In this document: positions 36,707 to 45,420 of the stretch, piece by piece
Position numbering within the stretch: the stretch's first letter is position 1
Layout: every line of letters begins with the position of its first letter
NCBI RefSeq assembly: GCF_025947145.1
Contig: NZ_CP109999.1
Coordinates: forward strand, 2,356,001-2,420,000
Source of the DNA: Flavobacterium sp. N1994
GTDB lineage: Bacteria > Bacteroidota > Bacteroidia > Flavobacteriales > Flavobacteriaceae
Direction: 5' to 3'
Length of the DNA stretch: 64,000 nucleotides
Notes under the pieces: generated by a model
What the model saw: only the letters and a program-made list of their open reading frames with translations
Database searches by the model: none
Told to the model about the DNA's origin: nothing
Program-made: the position numbers and the translations under genes

Positions 36707-37978
36707 CTACACTATTTCGAGCGCTTTTTCGATAGTATCGTAGACTTTTTCCAATTGAGAAGGGGTAATAATATAAGGTGGTAAGATGTAAACGATGTTT
36801 CCCACAGGACGAAGAATTACACCATTTTCTATGAAGAAATTGTAGAGCTTATTGCGCATCGTTCCGTAATAACTTTCCTGACTTTCAGTTTTGATTTCTA
36901 AAGCAAAGATAACTCCGAGAACTCTTGTGGTTTTTACTTTGGGATGAGCTTTAATTCTTTCTTCAAAGTTCAAATGAGATTGATTTACTTGAGCAATATT
37001 GTTTTGCATAACCTCGCTTTGCAGCAAAGAAATACTAGCTAAGGCTGCTGCACAACCGGTTGGGTTAGCGGTAAAAGTATGTCCGTGAAATAAGGCTTTG
37101 TTGGTATCATCATCATAAAATCCGTCAAAGATTTCTTCAGTAAATGTGGTAATAGCCATCGGAATCGTTCCACCAGTTAATGCCTTTGACAAGCACATCA
37201 TATCGGGTTTATTCCCTAAATAATCGGTAGCAAATGTTTTTCCCGTTTTTCCAAATCCCGTCATGACTTCATCGGCAATAGTGAAGACTTTATTTTGGTT
37301 ACAAAGGGCAATCATTTGATCTAAAACAGCAGCTTCATACATGACCATTCCAGCGGCACCTTGTACTAAGGGTTCGAAAATAAAAGCGGCAAAGTCATTG
37401 GTGACAACCAAATCAGACAAAGCTTGTAAACACGCATCTTCATTTCCTTTTGTAGGAACAGGAATCCGAACTACTTCGAGTAAAGAACCTTTGAAAGCTT
37501 CGGTAAAAAAAGTAATGCCACTAGAAGCCATTGCTCCAAAAGTATCTCCGTGAAAGGCATCTTCAAAAGCAATGATTTTGGTTTTGGTAACCCCTTTGTT
37601 GTAAAAATATTGTAACGCACATTTCAGCGCTACTTCTACAGCTGTCGAACCGTTATCAGAATAGAAGAGTTTTTTTTGATTGTTGGGCAAAATAGTCATT
37701 AGTTTTTCAGCTAATAAAACTGCTTTGTCATGCGTGAAACCGCCAAACAAAACATGTTCTAAGGTAGTTAGTTGCGCATAAATAGCATCTGCAATTACTT
37801 TGTTAGAATGGCCATAAGGATTCACCCACCATGAAGCAATAGCATCAATGTATTCTTTTCCATTTTCATCCCAAAGCAAAGCGCCTTCTCCTTTTACAAT
37901 TGCCGGAAAATCATTTGCCGTTTTGTGTTGGGTGTAAGGATGCCAATTGTATAGTTTATCTCTTTCGGAAAGATTCAT
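36707..37978 (-). CDS. bioA: Adenosylmethionine-8-amino-7-oxononanoate aminotransferase
   Basis: A 423-residue PLP enzyme that converts KAPA to DAPA using S-adenosylmethionine as amino donor. Seen: WHPYTQHKTANDFPAIVKGEGALLWDENG at the N-terminus split across the substrate pocket, the PLP-binding YSDNGSTAVEVALK, the acidic IADEVMTGFGKTGK, and the Schiff-base Lys in CLSKALTGG. Part of the biotin operon, after bioD. A TATCTTTG box on the minus strand (38041-38048) about 60 bases upstream suggests an additional internal promoter. Confidence 0.97.
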   Translation of the reverse strand: MNLSERDKLYNWHPYTQHKTANDFPAIVKGEGALLWDENGKEYIDAIASWWVNPYGHSNKVIADAIYAQLTTLEHVLFGGFTHDKAVLLAEKLMTILPNNQKKLFYSDNGSTAVEVALKCALQYFYNKGVTKTKIIAFEDAFHGDTFGAMASSGITFFTEAFKGSLLEVVRIPVPTKGNEDACLQALSDLVVTNDFAAFIFEPLVQGAAGMVMYEAAVLDQMIALCNQNKVFTIADEVMTGFGKTGKTFATDYLGNKPDMMCLSKALTGGTIPMAITTFTEEIFDGFYDDDTNKALFHGHTFTANPTGCAAALASISLLQSEVMQNNIAQVNQSHLNFEERIKAHPKVKTTRVLGVIFALEIKTESQESYYGTMRNKLYNFFIENGVILRPVGNIVYILPPYIITPSQLEKVYDTIEKALEIV

Positions 37979-37991
37979 TTGTCTAGATAAT

Positions 37992-38083
37992 AGAAGAAAG
38001 AAGCAAGAGAAAAGACTAAAGCTCTTTCAAATTAATGTTGCAAAGATATACGAAGAAAAAATCTTTCTTCTTGCTTCTTTGCT
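37992..38083. repeat. Imperfect inverted repeat between bioA and bioD
   Basis: AAAGAAGCAAGA on the left (about 37997-38008) pairs exactly with TCTTGCTTCTTT on the right (38069-38080), and pairing continues with few mismatches on one side. The loop of about 60 bases contains the TATCTTTG box. It could reduce read-through from bioD to bioA; that is inference. Confidence 0.65.
38041..38048 (-). promoter_or_regulatory. Candidate -7 box for bioA
   Basis: TATCTTTG on the minus strand, 63 bases before the bioA ATG, inside the inverted-repeat loop. No -33 TTG is seen at the usual distance. Confidence 0.4.
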
Positions 38084-38091
38084 CTTGTTTC

Positions 38092-38709
38092 TTATACATT
38101 TAATAGATTGTCTCTAAATTTATCAGCATAATAGTGAATGACGTTGGCGTCAAAATAAGGTTCGTTTTCTATTCTTCCTAGGTATTTGACACCAGTTTTA
38201 TTTAGAATAATACTTTCAGTAGCTTTGTTTTCATCGCCAGAAAAGATAATGCCAGCCACCGCTATTTTTCTGTTTTTCAAAGCTTCAATAGTTAGTAAAG
38301 TATGATTGATACTTCCTAAATAATGTCTTGAAACTACAATAACTTTATAGTCTTTTTGAATTAAATCAATGATGCACTGCTCGTCGTTAAGAGGGACTAG
38401 AATACCACCAGCACCTTCTATTACTAGATGATTGTTGGTTTTGGGTTCTTTGATTTGTTTTAAATCGATAGTAATTCCGTCTAATTGAGCAGCCCAATGC
38501 GGACTTGCTGGAGTATTCAATGCATAAGCATTAGCATGAAAAACGGATTTGTCATTAGCCACTAATACTTTAACTTTATGACTATCCGAATGGTCTAAAT
38601 CGCCTGCTTGAACGGGTTTCCAATAATCGGCTTCTAAAGCTTCGACTACAATAGCGGATGCTATAGTTTTACCTACATCGGTACCAATTCCTGTGATAAA
38701 TAGTTTCAT
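38092..38709 (-). CDS. bioD: Dethiobiotin synthase
   Basis: A 205-residue ATP-dependent carboxylase that closes the ureido ring of dethiobiotin. The P-loop is TGIGTDVGKT at the N-terminus, Lys in YWKPVQAG binds substrate, and EGAGGILVPLN is the conserved magnesium and substrate loop. Slightly short for the family but complete. Its ATG follows directly on the stop codon of the DUF2007 gene with no base between, so the two are translationally coupled. Confidence 0.97.
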   Translation of the reverse strand: MKLFITGIGTDVGKTIASAIVVEALEADYWKPVQAGDLDHSDSHKVKVLVANDKSVFHANAYALNTPASPHWAAQLDGITIDLKQIKEPKTNNHLVIEGAGGILVPLNDEQCIIDLIQKDYKVIVVSRHYLGSINHTLLTIEALKNRKIAVAGIIFSGDENKATESIILNKTGVKYLGRIENEPYFDANVIHYYADKFRDNLLNV

Positions 38710-39114
38710 TTAATCAAATTCGAATTTACAGTTTTGACATTTGTATTTGTGTTTTTCAAAGGACAAGGCTAAAAAGCCTAACCATATAACATTCCATAAT
38801 GTCTTCCAATCTTTAATGGATGTTTCCATATCAATTTGTTCAGCACCACACTTTGGGCATTTTATAGGTTGATTGTCATCGTCAACAGAGTACAAACTCA
38901 CTTCGCCTAAAACCTCATTAGCTCTATCAAAATCTTCTGTTTTGACAAATAACTTTACACCACCTACAGCGTTACTGTAAAGTGGATTGGAATCAACGAT
39001 GTTGTTGTCTCTAAGGAAAACTTCAATGCCTTGGCTTTCTAATTTACCTTGGTAAATGATAGCTTCACTTGAGTATTGAAATCGGCGTAGTAATGTAAAT
39101 GTTTCTTCTTCCAT
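38710..39114 (-). CDS. DUF2007 protein with C-terminal zinc ribbon
   Basis: A 134-residue cytoplasmic protein. The N-terminal half (about 1-75, LLRRFQYSSEAIIYQGKLES and GVKLFVKTEDFDRANEVLGE) is a DUF2007 (putative signal-transducing) domain of ferredoxin-like type. The C-terminal half has CPKCGAEQ near 85 and CQNCKFEFD at the end, a four-Cys zinc ribbon around a hydrophobic stretch (LWNVIWLGFLALSF). The gene sits inside the biotin operon between the GxxExxY gene and bioD, where it has no known biotin role. Confidence 0.88.
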   Translation of the reverse strand: MEEETFTLLRRFQYSSEAIIYQGKLESQGIEVFLRDNNIVDSNPLYSNAVGGVKLFVKTEDFDRANEVLGEVSLYSVDDDNQPIKCPKCGAEQIDMETSIKDWKTLWNVIWLGFLALSFEKHKYKCQNCKFEFD

Positions 39115-39147
39115 AACTTAAAAAACATTTCTGTTTCAATTTTTTTG

Positions 39148-39622
39148 GGCCACAGATAATGCGGATTTAACAGATTATCACTGATTTTTTAAATTCTTTT
39201 TTCTATCGTTTGTATAAATAATTCTTTTAAACTCTGGTTCTTCTCCAAAATTTAATAAAAGGCCAACTTCAACTTCAGTCGCTTTTAGATAATTCATTAA
39301 TTGGGCAATATGAACGCTCATTAATAACTCACAAGCTTTTATTTCAATAATTATTTTCTCTTCAATTACTATATCAGCATAATATTCTCCGACTAACTGA
39401 TTTTTAAAATATACTTTTATCTGTTTTTGAGCTTCTACTGTATATCCTAAAGATTTTAACTCTAAATACATTGCGTTTTGATATACTTTTTCAAGAAAAC
39501 CATACCCAAGTTGGTTATAAACATCATAATACGCTTTTAAGACAGCATCAGATATTTTTTTGTGTAATAAACTGTTCATATAAAATCGGTCTTAATCAGT
39601 TTTATTCGTAAAATCTGTGGGC
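39148..39622. mobile_element. Putative mobile unit: GxxExxY gene bounded by 43-bp inverted repeats
   Basis: Left arm 39148-39190 and right arm 39580-39622 are imperfect inverted repeats: aligned without gaps, 31 of 43 positions agree, and the outer CCACAGAT and inner ACTGATT-type words are exact. The right arm touches the bioF stop codon and the left arm includes the end of the GxxExxY gene. There is no transposase, so movement in trans is a guess. No target-site duplication was identified. Confidence 0.55.
39178..39579 (-). CDS. GxxExxY family protein
   Basis: A 133-residue protein carrying the family signature GFLEKVYQ (Gly-x-x-Glu-x-x-Tyr) near 28-34 and the later VEAQKQIKVYFKNQLVGEYY, ADIVIEEKIIIEIKA and LLNFGEEPEFKRIIYTND. 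The Asp and Glu-x-Lys arrangement (ADIVIEEKIIIEIKA) resembles a PD-(D/E)xK nuclease core. The biochemical role is not established. It lies inside the bioF...bioA operon, bounded by 43-bp imperfect inverted repeats, and looks like an insertion. A TATCTTTG box (minus strand, 39630-39637) within the end of bioF could drive it separately. Confidence 0.92.
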   Translation of the reverse strand: MNSLLHKKISDAVLKAYYDVYNQLGYGFLEKVYQNAMYLELKSLGYTVEAQKQIKVYFKNQLVGEYYADIVIEEKIIIEIKACELLMSVHIAQLMNYLKATEVEVGLLLNFGEEPEFKRIIYTNDRKKNLKNQ

Positions 39623-40767
39623 TAAAAAACAAAGATACTCAACAACTCCAAAACTTTAAAGATTTCGGTTTCCGAATTGTAACTGTGCAAACAAAAACGC
39701 AAACGTTCTTGTCCTTCGGGAACTGTGGGAGATAGGATAGGTTTTACATCGAAACCTTTTTGTTGTAATTTAGAGGCAATGGTTTTTACTCTTTCATTCC
39801 CTGGAATGATAGCACATTGAATTGCCGATTTGCTGTAAACAAACATAGGCTTCAATCCCAAACGCATTTTTTCTTGATTGAAGAAAACGATGTTCCTTTT
39901 TAGTTTTTCTAGAACAATTTTCTCCTTTTTCAAATGCTGGTAGCCAATAAGAATTGACGCTACGGAATGAGGGGAAAGTCCTGTAGTGTATATAAAACTT
40001 CGGGCAAAGTTGACTAAATAGCTTTTCAATGCTTCACTTCCGAGAATAGCAGCACCATGACAACCCAGTCCTTTTCCGAAAGTCATAATTCGGGCAAAAA
40101 CTTTGTTTTGCAATCCTAAACTTTGAACTAAGCCTTCGCCATTAAAGCCAAAAACTCCCAAAGCATGAGCTTCATCAATTACCAAATAGGCGCTGTATTT
40201 TTCTGTTACATTAGTTAGTTCTTCTAAATTAGGAGTATCGCCATCCATAGAGAAAACGCTTTCAGTGACAACATAAATAGCACTCTCTTCTGAGTTAAAC
40301 TTTTGAATGAGTTTTTCTAAATCATCAAAGTTGTTATGTTCAAATTTGTAACTCTTAGCATTACTCATTTGTATACCATCCCGAATGGAAGCGTGACATA
40401 ATTCATCATACAAAATCACATCAGATCGTTGTGGTACAGCACTAAAAAAGCCAACATTAGCATCATAACCCGAATTAAAAATCAAGGCAGCCGTTGCCTT
40501 ATGAAAATCAGCTATAAAGTTTTCAGCTTCTTGATATACAATATGGTTTCCGGATAAAAGGCGAGAACCTGTTGCGCCATTTACGATACATTTTTTGTCT
40601 ACAAGCAATTGATGTGTTTGATGAAAAATGGTTTCGTTTTTGGCAAAGCCAATGTAATCGTTAGAAGCAAAATCAATTAAATCATTAGTCAATGATAATT
40701 GACGCAAAGCATTATTTTCTTCGCGTTGTTGAAGTTTTAGTTGCAGATTTTTTGGAAGTTTCATCAT
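39622..40767 (-). CDS. bioF: 8-amino-7-oxononanoate synthase
   Basis: About 381 residues from the ATG pair at 40764-40767. A longer frame to 40803 is rejected because a -7 box (TATATTTG, minus strand 40770-40777) lies between. A PLP enzyme that condenses a pimeloyl thioester with alanine to give KAPA. Seen: FASNDYIGFAKN, GATGSRLLSGNH, DELCHASIRDGI, VIDEAHALGVFG and the Schiff-base Lys in MTFGKGLGCHGA. First gene of the biotin operon. The stop codon abuts the inverted repeat of the GxxExxY element. Confidence 0.96.
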   Translation of the reverse strand: MMKLPKNLQLKLQQREENNALRQLSLTNDLIDFASNDYIGFAKNETIFHQTHQLLVDKKCIVNGATGSRLLSGNHIVYQEAENFIADFHKATAALIFNSGYDANVGFFSAVPQRSDVILYDELCHASIRDGIQMSNAKSYKFEHNNFDDLEKLIQKFNSEESAIYVVTESVFSMDGDTPNLEELTNVTEKYSAYLVIDEAHALGVFGFNGEGLVQSLGLQNKVFARIMTFGKGLGCHGAAILGSEALKSYLVNFARSFIYTTGLSPHSVASILIGYQHLKKEKIVLEKLKRNIVFFNQEKMRLGLKPMFVYSKSAIQCAIIPGNERVKTIASKLQQKGFDVKPILSPTVPEGQERLRFCLHSYNSETEIFKVLELLSIFVF

Positions 40768-40769
40768 TA

Positions 40770-40777
40770 CAAATATA
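40770..40777 (-). promoter_or_regulatory. Candidate -7 box of the biotin operon
   Basis: TATATTTG on the minus strand ends three bases before the first bioF ATG, so the message would have almost no leader. TTTG (40801-40804) lies 23 bases upstream, slightly further than usual. Confidence 0.5.
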
Positions 40778-40828
40778 AGGAACGATTTAGTATTTAAATT
40801 CAAATTAATTATCGTTTTTAGAATATTT

Positions 40829-40847
40829 ATTATTGTTTATCAATAAT
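40829..40847. promoter_or_regulatory. Palindrome over the DUF2975 -33 box (candidate operator)
   Basis: ATTATTGTTTATCAATAAT has perfect seven-base arms and a five-base centre, and covers the TTG (40833-40835) of the rightward promoter. It lies between divergent bioF and the DUF2975 module. The XRE regulator encoded in that module is the obvious candidate ligand; this is inference. Confidence 0.5.
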
Positions 40848-40860
40848 TATTATATATTTG
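40833..40860 (+). promoter_or_regulatory. Promoter of the DUF2975 module
   Basis: TTG (40833-40835), 17 bases, TATATTTG (40853-40860). The ATG follows 24 bases later. Confidence 0.65.
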
Positions 40861-40884
40861 TGGTCAACTAAAACCTCTTTTACC

Positions 40885-41388
40885 ATGAAAAAATTAAACT
40901 TGCTTAAGACTATTGTTGATTTCGTATGGATTATGTCACTGATCTTTTTTCCTTTAATAATTTTCCTTTCCATTATGATTGTAATTGATAAAGATACTTT
41001 CGGTATTCCGATAACCTTTGCTACTGGAACCATAGATTTATCAAAAAGCTTTGGCAAATTAGTTTTAGTAATAAATGTTTTTAATTTTGGACTTCTCTTG
41101 TATGCACTTTATTTTTTCAGAAAGCTTTTGGGTTGTTTTGTTAAGCGAATGATTTTTGAAGAGGAAATATGTTTTTTATTGGATAAGATTGGAAGCTTGG
41201 TTATTATGGCTTCTATTGTTCAATTATTTTCTGACTTTATTACAAAACTTTCTAAAGACGAGATCGGGATTGAATTTGGTTATGGTCCCTTTCTATATTT
41301 GCTAGCTTTGGGATTATTTTTCAAAGTGTTATCCGAAGTTTTTAAAATCGGTAAAACCATCAAAGAAGAAAACGAATTAACGATATAA
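40885..41388 (+). CDS. DUF2975 membrane protein
   Basis: About 167 residues from the ATG after the promoter; a TTG-started frame from 40858 lies in the -7 box and is rejected. Four membrane helices (about 12-35, 55-80, 105-125, 135-155) and the typical DUF2975 segments IDLSKSFGKLVLVINVFNFG and YGPFLYLLALGLFFKVLSEVF. DUF2975 proteins occur beside small XRE regulators (YoaS/YozG in Bacillus), and that pairing is seen here with four bases between the genes. The function is not known. Confidence 0.88.
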   Translation: MKKLNLLKTIVDFVWIMSLIFFPLIIFLSIMIVIDKDTFGIPITFATGTIDLSKSFGKLVLVINVFNFGLLLYALYFFRKLLGCFVKRMIFEEEICFLLDKIGSLVIMASIVQLFSDFITKLSKDEIGIEFGYGPFLYLLALGLFFKVLSEVFKIGKTIKEENELTI

Positions 41389-41391
41389 ATT

Positions 41392-41604
41392 ATGCCAATC
41401 ATTTTAAATTTAGATGTTATGTTGGCTAAGCGCAAAATGCGTTCTAATGAACTGGCTGAGAAAATCGGTATTACTACTGCTAATCTTTCTATTTTAAAAA
41501 CAGGAAAAGCTAAAGCGGTTCGATTTTCAACATTGGAAGCCATCTGTGAGATATTAGAGTGTCAACCAGGCGATATTTTAGAATATGTAAACGAAATAAA
41601 ATAA
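41392..41604 (+). CDS. Small XRE/Cro-type transcriptional regulator (YozG-like)
   Basis: A 70-residue protein that is a single helix-turn-helix domain: MLAKRKMRSNELAEKIGITT, ANLSILKTGKAKAVRFSTLE, ending in the YozG-type IIEILECQPGDILEY pattern (here ICEILECQPGDILEYV). It lies in an operon with the DUF2975 gene before it and a 54-residue membrane protein after it. Likely target: the palindrome at 40829-40847 in its own promoter. Confidence 0.92.
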   Translation: MPIILNLDVMLAKRKMRSNELAEKIGITTANLSILKTGKAKAVRFSTLEAICEILECQPGDILEYVNEIK

Positions 41605-41610
41605 AAATTT

Positions 41611-41775
41611 ATGAAAAAAGATTTAATCCTTTTGATACTGGGAATGATACTAGTAATTGTTGGAGCCTTACTAAAGATTGAAGGTTATGACTTTTCACAA
41701 TATGTATTGATTGTTGGATTAGCTATTGAAGCTTATGTGTTAGCCTCACTCGTTATCAAATCACTTAGAAAATAG
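41611..41775 (+). CDS. 54-residue membrane protein resembling the GldL helical pair
   Basis: A small frame six bases after the XRE gene, starting MKKDLILLILGMILVIVGAL and ending LVIKSLRK. It has two membrane helices with the pattern IVGALLKIEG and LIVGLAIEAYVLA, which resembles the two N-terminal helices of the gliding/T9SS motor protein GldL (IVGALFKI ... GLVTEA). It lacks everything else of GldL. Its stop is followed by a terminator, so it closes the operon. A role linked to the motor is only a guess. Confidence 0.75.
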   Translation: MKKDLILLILGMILVIVGALLKIEGYDFSQYVLIVGLAIEAYVLASLVIKSLRK

Positions 41776-41779
41776 AATA

Positions 41780-41812
41780 AAAAAAGCCCAACAATTTTGT
41801 TGGGCTTTCTTC
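41780..41812. terminator. Bidirectional terminator between the DUF2975 module and atpC
   Basis: AAAGCCCAACA, loop ATTT and TGTTGGGCTTT with A-rich and T-rich flanks between convergent genes. Confidence 0.9.
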
Positions 41813-41830
41813 AATTTATTTTGAATTGGA

Positions 41831-42112
41831 TTAGTCAGCTAATACAATTACTTTATTGTCTTTCATTTCAATAGTTCCTGAATTGATTTCCAAAAGATAG
41901 TTTTGGTCGTTTACCTTGGTAAATTTATCAACTACTTCTTTATTGATCGCAAAACTAGTTGCCTCAATTTTAACTACACCATGTTTTAAAATAGAAACGA
42001 TAGGTGCGTGGTTATTCAAAATTTGAAACGAACCATTTACTCCAGGCAAGGAAACCGAAGTCACTTCGCCTTTGAATAATGTTGCTTCTGGTGATACTAT
42101 TTCTAAAATCAT
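41831..42112 (-). CDS. atpC: ATP synthase F1 subunit epsilon
   Basis: A 93-residue protein of the central stalk, short because only the N-terminal beta-sandwich domain is present (LEIVSPEATLFKGEVTSVSLPGVNGSFQIL, NHAPIVSILKHGVVKI). The C-terminal helical hairpin of the longer form is missing, as is usual in Bacteroidota. It follows atpD by ten bases. Confidence 0.96.
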   Translation of the reverse strand: MILEIVSPEATLFKGEVTSVSLPGVNGSFQILNNHAPIVSILKHGVVKIEATSFAINKEVVDKFTKVNDQNYLLEINSGTIEMKDNKVIVLAD

Positions 42113-42122
42113 AGTTTATTTA

Positions 42123-43637
<1,515 letters not shown>

Positions 43638-43695
43638 TTATGTATTTATTAAATAGCTATTTAGGTTTATTAAAATACCTCTTTTTATCAGAGCG

Positions 43696-43726
43696 CAAAG
43701 ATAATTTTTAAAAACCGAAAAATCAA
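43696..43726 (-). promoter_or_regulatory. atpD promoter
   Basis: On the minus strand TTG (43724-43726), 20 bases, TATCTTTG (43696-43703), about 60 bases before the atpD ATG. Confidence 0.7.
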
Positions 43727-43772
43727 TAAATATTTTATAAAAAAAGAAGATTTTTTGTGACAACCCAAAAAC

Positions 43773-43806
43773 AAAAAACCATCCTGAATATTCAGGATGG
43801 TTTTTT
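43773..43806 (-). terminator. Terminator after the GDSL lipoprotein gene
   Basis: AACCATCCTGAATATTCAGG and the symmetric remainder form a long perfect hairpin with T-tracts on both sides. It lies 18 bases after the stop of the GDSL gene. Confidence 0.88.
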
Positions 43807-43824
43807 AATTATAAAAAGGTTTTA

Positions 43825-45393
43825 TTATGGTAAAGTTGCAGGATACAATATTTGATATTGTCCTAAATTGACACCTTTGAAATTAGATCCATAAGTAGCA
43901 TTGATAGCTTCTAAAAATTTATTAGCGATTAAGGCATATCCTTTTGGACTAGGATGAACTCCGTCAAGAGAGAATGAATTACCAGTTACATATGCGGATG
44001 TCATAGTATATCCACTAACTGTAAGGCCTCCATTTGCCACTTGACCTAAGATCGCATTGGCATCTACAAAAGCTAATCCTTTAGCAGTTGCTAAGGTTTG
44101 TATAGAAGTATTAAAAGCATCAGTTGCGGTTTTTACTTCAGCTGTTTCACTAGCTGTTAAAACGGCACTATCTTGTAAAGGATACGAAACACCTCTTACA
44201 TTAAATGGAGATGGCGCACCAGACTGAATATTGTTAGGAGGAGAAATTAACCCACGTGTGGTTAATAAGATATAATCTTTAGAACCAGCAGCATTACTAG
44301 CGTGTCTAGCTTGACCATATAAAGTACCAACATAACCTGCTGTAGGTCCGCCAAGAACTGGAGTTAGTGCTGCAGTTATTTGTGCAGAAATATTAGGCAA
44401 GGTTTCATCAATAATCAATAATGGATTAGCTTCTGTAGTTGAAGGATTTCCATCATCGGTCACTAATGTAACAAAACGTGGAGGCAAACCAGCCCCAGCT
44501 AATGCTGCATTGATACCACCAAACAATTGGTTTAATTGTGCTGCGTTTGAAGCAGGTAATCCTGGAATTGGATTGGTAGGTACGGCAGTAAAAAACGGAA
44601 CTGAAGTAACATAAGGAATATTAGCAACAACCCCCTTAGCACCATTAGCCGTTAATTGATCTAAAAGTGTTGAGTAAACGTTTGCAAAAACATTGGTGTT
44701 TGTTATATCATTTGGTCCATAAGTCGCTGGATTAATATTGGTTAACTGATTTACACCAGTTCCTCCAGATGTTGCGTATGCTAAAACATCATTGTTTCCA
44801 ATCCATAAGGAGAAAAAAGTTGGGTTTTGAGCTACAGCATCTGCTAAAACAGTTGTTGTTGGACTTGATGCAAAACGAACAAAGTAAGGATTTGCTTGTC
44901 CAGTTGCTACACCAGCAATATTACCATAACCTGGCGCTAATAAATGAAAACTTTTTGCCCCTGGAACTCCCATATTATTATAAGGTCCTGTCAAAATATT
45001 ACTTATTTCGGTTGTTATTGTACCAGTTACAGGTGTTGGATTATTACCTGGTGCCAAATATAATCTTGGTCCTTGAATTTGAAATCCTCCTAAAAGTAAT
45101 CCACCAACATTATCGTTCATGTAAGGAATTTTAAATTCTCCACCACCAACTAAAGCAAATTGTTGCGATAGTATATTTGGATAAGAGTTTGCTTGTCCAG
45201 CTGCAAATAACGCCCCGTCACTATATCCTGCACACAATGAATTTCCGAGAGAAACATATTTCGTAAAGTCGGCTGATCCTGCAGTTAATGGTAAACCATC
45301 TGATGAATTTGGATCGACAGTTGCGTCGTCATTATTAGTACACGCTACAAAGGTCAATGAAACCAATAATAGCCATTTGAAATTTTTTATCAT
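43825..45393 (-). CDS. SGNH/GDSL-type hydrolase, lipoprotein
   Basis: A 522-residue protein with a lipoprotein signal (LLVSLTFVAC, lipid on Cys18). The block I Ser is in YVSLGNSLCAGYSDG, block III Asn in LWIGNNDVLAY, and the block V Asp/His pair in LDGVHPSPKGYALIANKF. These point to an outer-membrane-anchored esterase or lipase. It follows the TonB-dependent receptor gene by 27 bases, so a shared substrate (for example a lipid or esterified compound released and then imported) is plausible but unproved. Glycine-rich internal insertions make it longer than typical GDSL enzymes. Confidence 0.9.
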   Translation of the reverse strand: MIKNFKWLLLVSLTFVACTNNDDATVDPNSSDGLPLTAGSADFTKYVSLGNSLCAGYSDGALFAAGQANSYPNILSQQFALVGGGEFKIPYMNDNVGGLLLGGFQIQGPRLYLAPGNNPTPVTGTITTEISNILTGPYNNMGVPGAKSFHLLAPGYGNIAGVATGQANPYFVRFASSPTTTVLADAVAQNPTFFSLWIGNNDVLAYATSGGTGVNQLTNINPATYGPNDITNTNVFANVYSTLLDQLTANGAKGVVANIPYVTSVPFFTAVPTNPIPGLPASNAAQLNQLFGGINAALAGAGLPPRFVTLVTDDGNPSTTEANPLLIIDETLPNISAQITAALTPVLGGPTAGYVGTLYGQARHASNAAGSKDYILLTTRGLISPPNNIQSGAPSPFNVRGVSYPLQDSAVLTASETAEVKTATDAFNTSIQTLATAKGLAFVDANAILGQVANGGLTVSGYTMTSAYVTGNSFSLDGVHPSPKGYALIANKFLEAINATYGSNFKGVNLGQYQILYPATLP

Positions 45394-45420
45394 AACTTTT
45401 AAATTATATATTATTGATTA

